From positions 1 to 60,655 of the forward strand of contig CABZJY010000007.1 in the NCBI GenBank assembly GCA_902526175.1: a DNA stretch of 60,655 nucleotides, written 5' to 3'. Numbering within the stretch: position 1 is the stretch's first letter; the number at the start of each line of letters is the position of its first letter. The notes under the pieces were generated by a model that saw only the letters and a program-made list of their open reading frames with translations, was not told the DNA's origin and made no database searches. This DNA comes from an uncultured Alphaproteobacteria bacterium (GTDB lineage: Bacteria; Pseudomonadota; Alphaproteobacteria; Methylaequorales; Methylaequoraceae). The position numbers were made by a program, and so were the translations under genes. Shown here in pieces: positions 46,417-54,783 of the stretch.

Positions 46417-47046
46417 TTACTTTATTACGTTAAAAATTGCATTCTCTGCAAAGTTAGTTGATTTACAAGTTCGTGTTGGAATGCTTCCTTTAATAGGGTT
46501 GATAACATTTATTGTTTGATAGCCTCCTGTCACAAAACTATAGGTTTGGTTTAGCTTAGGGTCATAATACCCAAGTGCATGCTGTGTTGAGTACGTATAA
46601 TTTGTATTAATACTTATTTTTGTAGATTTATTATCAATTTTTCGTATATTGATATTCATTTTTGCTTTAAGCATTGCCAGTAAGCCACTCTTCGCATAAT
46701 CAATGTAAGAACCTTTAAATTCTTCACCAGTAAAAAAAAGAGTATATTCGAAATCACCACAATCTATAAAATTTTCAGCTTCTTTTGAACCAAATGATAA
46801 CGTTATTAATCCAGAATCTTTCTCAAGGTTTTCGATTTTAAAAAAAGAATCATTTACAAAATCAATTACAGTGGTCCAAGTTTCTTCAAAATTTTTATCT
46901 GTAATTACAGAACTTTTAAAATTAGTATCGTCAATATTTGGTGGAAAATATTTACCAATATTTTCTGTAAGTTTTTCTTTCTCTACTGCACATGACGAAA
47001 GAAAAATTGTCATAACTATAGATAAAAAGAACTTTTTCATATACAT
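46417..47046 (-). CDS. Lipoprotein of unknown function
   Basis: 209 residues. Lipobox LSSC at Cys19 counted from the first ATG, or Cys17 from the second (MKKFFLS), which is the better start. Mature part is beta-rich with FEETWTTVIDFVND and ISINTNYTYST, similar in style to small BamC-like or DUF4810-type lipoproteins, but no family is certain. Two further Cys (FIDCGDF, TRTCKS). Confidence 0.6.
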   Translation of the reverse strand: MYMKKFFLSIVMTIFLSSCAVEKEKLTENIGKYFPPNIDDTNFKSSVITDKNFEETWTTVIDFVNDSFFKIENLEKDSGLITLSFGSKEAENFIDCGDFEYTLFFTGEEFKGSYIDYAKSGLLAMLKAKMNINIRKIDNKSTKISINTNYTYSTQHALGYYDPKLNQTYSFVTGGYQTINVINPIKGSIPTRTCKSTNFAENAIFNVIK

Positions 47047-47124
47047 CTATATATGAATATAAATTATAAAACTCAAGCAATGGTATTATATTTATTTAAT
47101 AAGATATTAATAATTCATTAATTG

Positions 47125-47412
47125 TTATTTATCTTTAAGCATTACCCCCTCTTTTCTAAGAAGTTTTTTCTTTCTTGCAATACCTTTTTCTCCACGATAT
47201 CCGCCCATTTTCCCGTCATTCCTAATAACTCTATGACACGGGATAGTATTTAATAAAGGATTTTTAGCGCACGCATTAGCTACTGCCCGATATGCTTTTG
47301 GGTTTCCAATTTTAATTGCAAGTTCTTTGTAAGTAATAGTTTTACCTTTTGGAATTTTTTTAATTTCACCCCAAACCTTTTTTTGGAAATCTGTTCCCTT
47401 AATGTTTTTCAC
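47125..47412 (-). CDS. Methylated-DNA alkyltransferase domain protein (MGMT/Ogt type)
   Basis: 95 residues: only the C-terminal DNA-binding/active-site domain. FQKKVWGEIKKIPKGKTITYKELA, AYRAVANACAKNPL, and the acceptor Cys in IPCHRVIR near residue 58, so alkyl transfer is possible; a tryptophan in that place (as in ATL proteins) is not seen. Short form lacks the N-terminal domain of Ogt/Ada. Overlaps the nuclease by 4 bases, an operon arrangement that pairs DNA repair with a nuclease. Confidence 0.9.
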   Translation of the reverse strand: MKNIKGTDFQKKVWGEIKKIPKGKTITYKELAIKIGNPKAYRAVANACAKNPLLNTIPCHRVIRNDGKMGGYRGEKGIARKKKLLRKEGVMLKDK

Positions 47413-48092
47413 TTATTTAATTTCCTCCATTGTTTGGGATAAATAAATGTTCCCTTCCACATACCTAGATTGTTTTCTTGGGCATATTCTTCATCAATAA
47501 CATAATCTTTGGAATAATCTCTGTAAGCAAGAGCCCAACCATTTCTTACTAATTCTTTATTTAAATTTGTTTTCCCAACATAACATTCAGCAACAATTCT
47601 TTTATATCTATCTGTATCTTTTTTATTACACTTCACTGACTGATTACCAATAATAGAAACTAGGAATTCCTTGGATTTAACCCCGCATTTATAACTTTTT
47701 TCATTAATTTTACATAACTGTTTCATTTCAGGAGCATCAATGCCGTGCAATCTATATTTAATTTTGTCAATATGGATAGTATCACCGTCAACAATTCTTA
47801 TGTCTTTTAGAGGTTTAGTAATATTTGATTTACTACCTTCCTTACCCTTAATATCAGATATATAACATAGTGGCTCATACCCTCCTGGTTTTGAATAAGC
47901 ACTTCTCTTTCCACATTTATTACCATTACTCATTATTGAGTAAGGGCAAGGGCATTTTCCTGGATAATTTGTTATAGATTCTTTAATCAGTTGTTCTGGT
48001 GTTTTGACTATACCTTGACTACTTGTAAAAATAATAAAAAGAAAAAGAAATATATTTTTGATATATGATACTATTTTACTAACCTTTGATAT
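47409..48092 (-). CDS. Thermonuclease (SNase-like) with Cys-rich N-terminal segment; start unclear
   Basis: The clear ATG at 47933 gives 174 residues: RIVDGDTIHIDKIKYRLHGIDAPEMKQLC, then NGWALAYRDYS and NNLGMWKGTFIYPKQWR, the OB-fold nuclease core with its catalytic Arg/Asp/Glu set. Upstream the same frame remains open to 48092 and encodes a signal-peptide-like stretch (IFLFLFIIFTSSQG), TPEQLIKESI and PGKCPCPYSIMSNGNKCG; that cysteine-rich module continues as KRSAYSKPGGYEPLCY inside the 47933 form. No ATG, GTG or TTG is found in the extension, so the start is a rare codon (ATA, ATT) or there is an upstream frameshift. The protein should be exported. Confidence 0.78.
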   Translation of the reverse strand: MSKVSKIVSYIKNIFLFLFIIFTSSQGIVKTPEQLIKESITNYPGKCPCPYSIMSNGNKCGKRSAYSKPGGYEPLCYISDIKGKEGSKSNITKPLKDIRIVDGDTIHIDKIKYRLHGIDAPEMKQLCKINEKSYKCGVKSKEFLVSIIGNQSVKCNKKDTDRYKRIVAECYVGKTNLNKELVRNGWALAYRDYSKDYVIDEEYAQENNLGMWKGTFIYPKQWRKLNK

Positions 48093-48135
48093 CTAAACTC
48101 AGGTAAAATATTTTACGATTTCATTTTAATAAATT

Positions 48136-48459
48136 TTATTTCAGCCCACATTTTTGTAACCCCTTGTTAATGTATCTCTGGCCCTTTTCTTTAATTTTTA
48201 GGATGTGTTCATTAAGTTTTATTTCAATACTTTCTTCAGAATACAAATTATCTTCATATTTTGCCAAATAATTTTTTTCTAGTTTTTTTAACTTTTCATA
48301 TTTTACCATTTCACCCGCTTCTTTGCTTTTCTCACTGGATAATTTTAATAGTGTGATGCAACTTAAGTCTTTTTCTTCAATTGAATTCGCTTTAAGTGTT
48401 ACTTTGCTATTTAGTGAAAAACAAAATAAATATATTAAGACAAAAAATAAATTTCTCAT
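48136..48459 (-). CDS. Small secreted helical protein
   Basis: 107 residues; signal peptide to about residue 25 (SKVTLKANS boundary uncertain), then charged helical sequence rich in Lys and Glu, with two Cys (LSCITL, LQKCGLK). No family recognised. Precedes the nuclease on the same strand by about 40 bases. Confidence 0.5.
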   Translation of the reverse strand: MRNLFFVLIYLFCFSLNSKVTLKANSIEEKDLSCITLLKLSSEKSKEAGEMVKYEKLKKLEKNYLAKYEDNLYSEESIEIKLNEHILKIKEKGQRYINKGLQKCGLK

Positions 48460-48631
48460 TGTATAAATCTATACATATGAATTTTAAAAGTCATTAAAAT
48501 TTATGTGTTTGTTTGTAAAATAAAAAAATGAGTTTGATTTAAATACATGTATTAAAAATTAAGTAATTTAGAATTATTAAAAAAAACATTTAAAAATTAT
48601 TTATAATTACTAAATATAAAAATACCCCTCT

Positions 48632-48684
48632 TTCCACCCTGTTGGGCATGTTTAGATCCTTTAGATAAGGAAGACAGGGTGGAA
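48632..48684. other. Long inverted repeat with nested hairpin
   Basis: TTCCACCCTGT (48632-48642) pairs perfectly with ACAGGGTGGAA (48674-48684), and inside the 31-base loop TCCTT/AAGGA pair around TAGAT. GC content of the outer arms is high for the surroundings, and the element lies just past the pqqA terminator in a gene-free stretch. It could be a small structured RNA or a transcription barrier; no U tract on either side makes a simple terminator less likely. Confidence 0.4.
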
Positions 48685-48696
48685 TTTCATTCACGC

Positions 48697-48727
48697 AAAA
48701 AAAAAGCCCACCAATCGGTGAGCTTTT
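48697..48727 (-). terminator. Rho-independent terminator of pqqA copy 1
   Basis: On the minus strand AAAAGCTCACC-GATT-GGTGGGCTTTT forms an 11-pair stem (one G-U) and continues into a run of T. It lies 22 bases after the pqqA stop. Confidence 0.9.
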
Positions 48728-48749
48728 AACTTACAAAATGTTATAGAAT

Positions 48750-48827
48750 TTACTTCTCTGCGCAAGCATAAGAATTAATCTCTAAACCCACTGAAATTTC
48801 AGCTAATTTTGGTTTATTCCAAGCCAT
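48750..48827 (-). CDS. pqqA: PqqA precursor peptide (copy 1)
   Basis: A 25-residue ORF with a GGAG ribosome site 8 bases before ATG: begins MAWNKPK and ends NSYACAEK. It has the PqqA signature Glu-x3-Tyr (Glu16, Tyr20 in GLEINSY), whose two side chains become the PQQ cofactor after crosslinking by PqqE. It is followed by its own terminator, and no pqqB, C, D or E gene is beside it. The second copy at 50610-50687 differs at one residue (Ala2 versus Leu2). AEK at the end is typical of short alphaproteobacterial forms. Confidence 0.88.
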   Translation of the reverse strand: MAWNKPKLAEISVGLEINSYACAEK

Positions 48828-48892
48828 GTTATACTCCATTAAATTTAAATTATGTTAATCCTATCAAAAAAATATTAATGTAAAATGATTAA

Positions 48893-49150
48893 TCAATTCA
48901 TATTATATTCATCTTTATTCTTTGTATTTTCACATTTTTGATTATAAATTACAAAATCATTCGTAACTGGAAATTTTATCACTAATGCAGGATTTTCAAT
49001 TATTAAATCAGGACCAACATATTTCCATTGGCATGGTCCATATTTAATTTCAGTCAATTTCTTTTGTGTTAAAAAGTTTTGTAAATTTGATGTACATCCA
49101 ATCATAAATAAAAAAATATTTAACAAAAATATATTTTTAATCATATGCAA
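48893..49150 (-). CDS. Small lipoprotein
   Basis: 85 residues. Lipobox FMIGC near residue 19 after MIKNIFLLNIFL. Mature part contains YGPCQWKYVGPDL and NQKCENT, so two Cys could pair. It lies between the metal-exporter-like gene and pqqA copy 1 on the same strand. No family recognised. Confidence 0.5.
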   Translation of the reverse strand: MHMIKNIFLLNIFLFMIGCTSNLQNFLTQKKLTEIKYGPCQWKYVGPDLIIENPALVIKFPVTNDFVIYNQKCENTKNKDEYNMN

Positions 49151-49220
49151 TTTTAAAATTAATTAAATAAATCTTAACACAAATAAATATAAATTATCTC
49201 AAAATTATTTTTAAGATTTT

Positions 49221-50381
49221 TTATTCAAACAAAAACATATAAGTATAAGCAACTATTACAGCTGGAATACCACTGTAGAGTGTTGCAAATATAGCAGCCT
49301 TTGGTGCTAAAGCAATGGCAGGAAAAAGTGCATCGCCATCATTAGAAATAGCATTACCAACTTCAGCCGAAAAAGGAATGTATCCATTAAGGTAAAATGT
49401 GGTTATTACGATTTGAGGTCCACATCCAGGTATAAACCCAAATAAAATAGCAATAAGAGGAACTAAGTATATCCAGGTATTAAAAAATATTCTTAAATCG
49501 ACACCACTTACATAAATCAAAATTTCGTATAACAAAAAACCACACACAACCCAAGTTGTAACAAAATTTGTTGTATCAATTACCCTTGATAAGTAAGACC
49601 TACTTTTTTCAGTAGAACACTGAAAATCACTTAAGGGATTAAGAGTCCACATAAATATAGAAATAATTGCTCCAATTGACCCGACCAATTCAACTACACT
49701 GAAAGAACTAAATATTACAAATTTTTCAATATCAATTCTAAAAGCCAGTAAAGTTCCGATAATTAATCCCGGTATAAAAATTATTAACCAAAAAATATTA
49801 AACTTAGATACAAAAGTCTCCTGAACTTTTTCAAATTCAATTTTTAAGTTTTTCTTAGTTCGTAAATAGTTTTGATTATGAAATAAATCAACGATATAAC
49901 CAGTTATTACTCCGGTTAATCCAGCAATTAAAAATACTTGTAATCCACTTAAAGGATCCCGTGAAAGTAACAGAAAAGCAGCATCCCCCATGGTTGAGGT
50001 CAAAACTGCGACCAAAGACCCAAAACTCAACCTACCCTGAACAAATTGTGTCACAACAATTATAGCACCACCACACCCAGGCAATGCACCTAAAAAAGTT
50101 GCAATAACAACATGTATTTTTTTTGTTTTATTTAAGAAATTTTCAATATTAAATTTCGTTAATGAATCAATTCCTATAAAGATAAATAATGTAAATCCAA
50201 CAAAAATAGACACTTGAAGGTAAGCATCAACTAAAACGCTTCTAATCAAGTCTCCAAAAGTTGAAGATTGAAAAGTAAAAGATAATATTAAAAATCCTAG
50301 TAAGCATTTTTTTAGTAATCTTCCTTCATTGGCTACAAAAAATGCCTTGTTATTTCTTATAACAGCTAATATTGCATTCAT
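49221..50381 (-). CDS. Putative 10-TM heavy-metal exporter (manganese-transporter-like, ArsP_2 type)
   Basis: 386 residues with about ten membrane helices in two similar halves. Each half carries a matching motif: GALPGCGGAIIVVTQF near residue 93 and GFIPGCGPQIVITTFY near residue 315, each followed by a Asn/Ser...GDA helix (STMGDAAF, SNDGDALF). The family is annotated as a putative manganese or heavy-metal permease. The GCG cysteines could bind metal. It lies between the two pqqA copies. Confidence 0.85.
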   Translation of the reverse strand: MNAILAVIRNNKAFFVANEGRLLKKCLLGFLILSFTFQSSTFGDLIRSVLVDAYLQVSIFVGFTLFIFIGIDSLTKFNIENFLNKTKKIHVVIATFLGALPGCGGAIIVVTQFVQGRLSFGSLVAVLTSTMGDAAFLLLSRDPLSGLQVFLIAGLTGVITGYIVDLFHNQNYLRTKKNLKIEFEKVQETFVSKFNIFWLIIFIPGLIIGTLLAFRIDIEKFVIFSSFSVVELVGSIGAIISIFMWTLNPLSDFQCSTEKSRSYLSRVIDTTNFVTTWVVCGFLLYEILIYVSGVDLRIFFNTWIYLVPLIAILFGFIPGCGPQIVITTFYLNGYIPFSAEVGNAISNDGDALFPAIALAPKAAIFATLYSGIPAVIVAYTYMFLFE

Positions 50382-50555
50382 ATTCTATATATTAATATTA
50401 ATCTAATTTAGATTAATTACAATAATCTATTTAGAATCATTCTAAATATTTTTTAATAAACTTAAAATCGCGATTTTAATTTTTTTTAAAATGAAATAAT
50501 AAAGGATTTTGTAAACACAAGATTTAAAAGGATGATATTTAATACATAAAATTAA

Positions 50556-50588
50556 AAAATGTAACCTGAGTTCGTAAGCTCAGGCTAC
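50556..50588 (-). terminator. Rho-independent terminator of pqqA copy 2
   Basis: On the minus strand GTAGCCTGAG ... CTCAGGTTAC forms a 10-pair stem (one G-U) with an 8-base loop and runs into ATTTTTTAAT. It lies 22 bases past the pqqA copy 2 stop. Confidence 0.85.
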
Positions 50589-50609
50589 ATTACAATTTAA
50601 GTTTATAAA

Positions 50610-50687
50610 TTATTTCTCTGCACATGCATAAGAATTAATCTCCAAACCGACAGAAATTTCTGCTAATTTTGGTTTATTCCAAAGCAT
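50610..50687 (-). CDS. pqqA: PqqA precursor peptide (copy 2)
   Basis: A 25-residue ORF with a strong AGGAG site: begins MLWNKPK, then LAEISVGLEINSYACAEK. Glu16 and Tyr20 form the Glu-x3-Tyr pair that builds PQQ. Only residue 2 differs from copy 1; the codons differ at several silent positions, showing purifying selection on the peptide. It has its own terminator. The divergent neighbour is a fasciclin-domain gene. Confidence 0.88.
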   Translation of the reverse strand: MLWNKPKLAEISVGLEINSYACAEK

Positions 50688-50833
50688 TATTAATCTCCTA
50701 TTAAAAGTTAATTAATTAATAGTACATTTTTTATACCAAAATTATTAATTTTTACTGATACTATTATTCATGTTTTATTCATTTTGTAACACTAACTTTT
50801 AAATTGTGTATTTATTAACTTAACTAATTAATT

Positions 50834-51433
50834 ATGTCGATAAAATATAAATACTTTACATTTTTCTTACTATTTTATTTTCTTACGCCTTTGAGTATAA
50901 AACCTTCTGAAAAAAATATTTATGAATTAATATCTCAAGATAAAAATCTTAGTATTTTTTTTAATTATCTGAAGAATACTGGATTAGATGTTGTTTTAAA
51001 ACAAAAGTCTCCATGGAACTGGACAATTTTTGCTCCAAGTAATGAGGCTTTTAAAACAGTTCCAAAAAAACTTAAAAATGAAATACTATCAAATGATTTT
51101 TTAAGTCAAAATTTATTGATGGACCATATCCTTGCAAAATACAAAACAAGTGAGGAAATAGAAGAATTTTCTAAAGAAGTTACAATAAGTAATAAATCTA
51201 TAGAATTATACAATTCCTCTGATTTATTTGTTAAGGATATGATAGTAACTGAAAAGGATTTAATCGCAGAAGACGGGGTTGTTCATGTAGTAAATTGTAT
51301 TATGTTTGTTCAACCTAGTATCCAAGACTCAAGACTTGACAAAGAAGTTGCAAAAAAATTTCCTATTACATCTTGCTGTATGAGAAAAGATAATGAGGTT
51401 ATTTTATGGTTATCAAATTTATATAAAAAATAG
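50834..51433 (+). CDS. Secreted fasciclin (FAS1) domain protein
   Basis: 199 residues with a signal peptide (to about residue 22). FAS1 signature: NWTIFAPSNEAFKTVPKKL near residue 62, LLMDHILAKYKT, and EDGVVHVVNCIMF near residue 155 (the H2 motif). Likely a cell-surface or periplasmic adhesion-type domain. Two Cys near the C-terminus (TSCCMRKD). Confidence 0.88.
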   Translation: MSIKYKYFTFFLLFYFLTPLSIKPSEKNIYELISQDKNLSIFFNYLKNTGLDVVLKQKSPWNWTIFAPSNEAFKTVPKKLKNEILSNDFLSQNLLMDHILAKYKTSEEIEEFSKEVTISNKSIELYNSSDLFVKDMIVTEKDLIAEDGVVHVVNCIMFVQPSIQDSRLDKEVAKKFPITSCCMRKDNEVILWLSNLYKK

Positions 51434-51568
51434 AAAATTCCTTTCGAAACTAATTTTATAGAAGTTTTCAAATCAAAAAGATTAAAAAACCACTTAACCA
51501 GAAAAATATTTATATTATTATAAATTCAAATAATAATTTTATAAGTAGAGTTAAAATGAAATAATTTT

Positions 51569-52597
51569 ATGATTAAAAGAGTATTTTTGAAAAAATTTAT
51601 TTTATTTTTCTTCTTTTTTTTAATGTCGCTAAAATTAAATGCAAAAAAAACATTAAATAATTTAATAATTCAAACTAAAAACAACCCAACAATAAAAAGC
51701 TTAATTATGTTTGATCCGATTTTTTTAAAATACCATCTATCACCTAATCATCCTGAAGATCCTAAGAGGATAAAATATATTGGTGAAGAATTAAAAAAAA
51801 TTGGTCTAGATTCAATTTTACAAAAGGTTGACAAAGATTTGCTTGTTATGGATGCAATAAGAATGATTCATTCCAATGATCATATTTCTTCAATAAAAGC
51901 AAATTTTCCTGATGCCTATGAAGTTGCAGTAGCTGCTGTTCAATCTGTAATTACAGCAGTTAATCAGGTTTGTTCTGGAAAAAAAAAAAATGCTTTTTGT
52001 GCTGTTCGCCCTCCTGGTCATCACGCGCTTAACACTGGAAGAGAGGAAGGGTTTTGCTATTTCAATAATATTGCGATTGCTGCAAAATATGTACAAAAGA
52101 ATTATAAAATTAATAAAATAATGATTGTTGATTGGGATTATCATCATGGCAACTCGACTGAATTTTTTTTTTACAATGATCCAAGTGTTTTATTTTTTTC
52201 TACACATGATAAGTTTGCATACCCATTAACAGGTGATCCCAATAAAAAAGGGGAAGGACCAGGAAAAGGGTTTAATATAAATATTCATTTACCGTGTGGA
52301 ACTTCTGACAATGATATATTAGATGCATTTACAACCAATCTCAAACCTGCTGCTGATAAATTTAAACCAGAATTAATTCTTATTTCTGCAGGTTTTGATA
52401 GCAGAAAGAATGATCCACTAGGTTGTTTTGAAGTTAGTGATTCAGGATTTATAAAGTTAACAAAGTTAGTAATGGATATTGCTGAAAAATATTCAGGAAG
52501 TAAAATAGTATCCATTTTAGAGGGTGGTTATAATTTAAAAGGAAACGCATCTGCAGCTGTTGCTCATATTAAAACATTGATAAACTACAAAGTTTAA
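51569..52597 (+). CDS. Exported histone-deacetylase-like amidohydrolase
   Basis: 342 residues. HDAC-superfamily catalytic residues: RPPGHHALNTGREEGFCYFNN near residue 149, zinc ligands in DWDYHHGNSTEFF near residue 191, SAGFDSRKNDPLG near residue 273 and EGGYNL near residue 315. In contrast to most bacterial relatives it has a basic, strongly hydrophobic N-terminus (KKFILFFFFFLMSLKLNAKK) that looks like a signal peptide. It would hydrolyse acetamides such as acetylpolyamines, here in the periplasm. Confidence 0.9.
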   Translation: MIKRVFLKKFILFFFFFLMSLKLNAKKTLNNLIIQTKNNPTIKSLIMFDPIFLKYHLSPNHPEDPKRIKYIGEELKKIGLDSILQKVDKDLLVMDAIRMIHSNDHISSIKANFPDAYEVAVAAVQSVITAVNQVCSGKKKNAFCAVRPPGHHALNTGREEGFCYFNNIAIAAKYVQKNYKINKIMIVDWDYHHGNSTEFFFYNDPSVLFFSTHDKFAYPLTGDPNKKGEGPGKGFNINIHLPCGTSDNDILDAFTTNLKPAADKFKPELILISAGFDSRKNDPLGCFEVSDSGFIKLTKLVMDIAEKYSGSKIVSILEGGYNLKGNASAAVAHIKTLINYKV

Positions 52598-52677
52598 AAT
52601 GTATAAATTTTTAATATTACATTTAAAATATGTTATCATTAGTAGTTAACCTGAAAAAAAATTATTGATAATAACTC

Positions 52678-54783
52678 ATGAATCATAATACACTTTACAT
52701 TAATAGAGAATTATCGTGGATAAAATTTAATAGAAGGGTACTAGAGGAGGCAGAAAATAAAAAAAACCCATTGCTAGAAAGATTAAAATTTTTATCTATT
52801 TCAGGGTCAAACTTAGATGAATTCTTAATGGTTAGATTGGCAGGTGTAAAGGGTCAAGTAGATGCTGATGTGAACGATCTCTCAATAGATGGTTATTATC
52901 CAAATCAAATTTTGGAAAAAATAGTTTTTGAAACAAAGAAATTAATAAAAGAACAACATTGCTGCTGGAAAAAATTAAAAAATGATTTAAAAAACAATGA
53001 AATCTTAATTCTTAAACAAAAAGACTTGAATAAACGACAATTAAGTTTGTTAAAGACTTATTTTATAAATCAAATTTACCCTATACTCACTCCATTATCT
53101 CTAGATCCTGCTCATCCTTTTCCTTTCATAAATAATTTAGCTCTCACAATATTAGTTAATTTTCAGGATCATAAAAAAAAGAAAATTACAACTATTATTC
53201 CTATTCCAGAAAGTTTGGAAAGATTTATAACTATCACAGAAGAAAAAATAAAATTAATTCATATTAGTGATATTATAATTAGCTTTCTCGATCATATGTT
53301 CCCAAATTACAAAATTTTATCATATGGGTCTTTTAGAGTGTTAAGAGATAGTGATATTGAATTTAGTGATGAAGCTGAAGACCTAGCTAGATCATTTGAA
53401 AATCAATTAAAGCTTCGTAAATTTGGTAAAACTATATTTCTGGAAATTGAAAGAAAAACACCAGATAATTTAATTGACTTAATATGTAAAAAACTTGGAA
53501 TTGATGAACAATTTGTTGGGTTTGTTGATGAAATGATTGAAATATCTTCAATTGAACAATTAACAAAAATTAAGAAAAAAAAGCTCTTATGGAAAAAATT
53601 TGAACCTCGTTATCCTGAAAGACTTAAAGAATCAAAAAATGATTGTTTTTTAGCAATAAAAAAAAAAGAATTCATAGTTCATCATCCTTATGAAAGTTTT
53701 GATGTTGTAGTTCAATTTTTGAGACAAGCTGCAAGAGATCCAGATGTGCTGGTAATTAAACAAACTCTATATAGAACTGTCAGGGAAAATTCAGAAATAG
53801 CATTAGCGCTAATTGAAGCAGCTGAATCAGGCAAATCAGTAACTGCAATAGTAGAGTTAAAGGCTAGGTTTGATGAAGAAACTAATATCAAATATTCCAA
53901 AGATCTAGAAAAAGCAGGAGTCCATATAGTTTATACATTTGCAAATATGAAAACACATGCAAAATTATCCTTAGTTGTAAGAAAAGAAAAAAATGTCTTA
54001 AAAACTTATGTTCACATAGGTACTGGAAATTATCATCCAGACAATGCAAAAATTTATTCTGATTTATCTTTATTTTCGTGTGATAAATTAATATGTGATG
54101 ATGTTCAAAAAGTATTTAACATGATTACTGGGTATGCAAAGATAAAAGAATTTAACCTACTACATGTATCTCCAGTGAATCTTAAAAATTCAATTTTAGC
54201 GTTAATAGAAAATGAGATTAAAAATAAAAAGAGAGGCATTAATGCAGAAATCTGGCTTAAATGTAATGCTTTAGTTGATAAAGAAATTATTGATAAGTTA
54301 TATGATGCAAGTAAAAATGGTGTAAAAATAGAGCTGATTATAAGAGGTGTTTGCTGTCTAAAGCCAGGCATACCTGGTATTTCTGAAAATATCAAAGTTA
54401 AAAGTATTATTGGAAGATTTTTAGAACATTCAAGAATATTTTGTTTTGCTAACGGTAAAAATATGCCTTCTAAAAATAACAAGGTTTTTATATCTTCTGC
54501 TGATTTAATGCCAAGAAATTTTGAGAGAAGATATGAGGTAATGGTACCAATTTTAAATTCAACTGTGCATAAGCAAGTCATTGATCAAATTATGGTAACA
54601 TACTTGAATGATGAAAAACAAAGTTGGATAATGGATCAATTCGGCAATTATAATAAATCAGAATTATTTGACAATGGTGAATCAGCTCATAATTATTTTA
54701 TGTCTAACCCTAGTTTATCTGGAAGAGGTAATGCTATAAAAAAAAGTAAACCAAAAAAAACAAAGATTAAAATTATTCGTTAG
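52678..54783 (+). CDS. ppk: Polyphosphate kinase 1
   Basis: 701 residues, full length. YINRELSWIKFNRRVLEEA at the start, KQTLYRT and RFDEETNI region, the catalytic His in VHIGTGNYHPDNAK near residue 445, and SSADLMPRNFERRYEVMVPI. Makes polyphosphate from ATP. Its end overlaps the convergent selO by 4 bases. Confidence 0.97.
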   Translation: MNHNTLYINRELSWIKFNRRVLEEAENKKNPLLERLKFLSISGSNLDEFLMVRLAGVKGQVDADVNDLSIDGYYPNQILEKIVFETKKLIKEQHCCWKKLKNDLKNNEILILKQKDLNKRQLSLLKTYFINQIYPILTPLSLDPAHPFPFINNLALTILVNFQDHKKKKITTIIPIPESLERFITITEEKIKLIHISDIIISFLDHMFPNYKILSYGSFRVLRDSDIEFSDEAEDLARSFENQLKLRKFGKTIFLEIERKTPDNLIDLICKKLGIDEQFVGFVDEMIEISSIEQLTKIKKKKLLWKKFEPRYPERLKESKNDCFLAIKKKEFIVHHPYESFDVVVQFLRQAARDPDVLVIKQTLYRTVRENSEIALALIEAAESGKSVTAIVELKARFDEETNIKYSKDLEKAGVHIVYTFANMKTHAKLSLVVRKEKNVLKTYVHIGTGNYHPDNAKIYSDLSLFSCDKLICDDVQKVFNMITGYAKIKEFNLLHVSPVNLKNSILALIENEIKNKKRGINAEIWLKCNALVDKEIIDKLYDASKNGVKIELIIRGVCCLKPGIPGISENIKVKSIIGRFLEHSRIFCFANGKNMPSKNNKVFISSADLMPRNFERRYEVMVPILNSTVHKQVIDQIMVTYLNDEKQSWIMDQFGNYNKSELFDNGESAHNYFMSNPSLSGRGNAIKKSKPKKTKIKIIR

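Noticed and set aside
54105-54581. 158-residue minus-strand ORF within ppk
   Set aside because: Antisense of conserved PPK catalytic sequence; no ribosome site or family signal.
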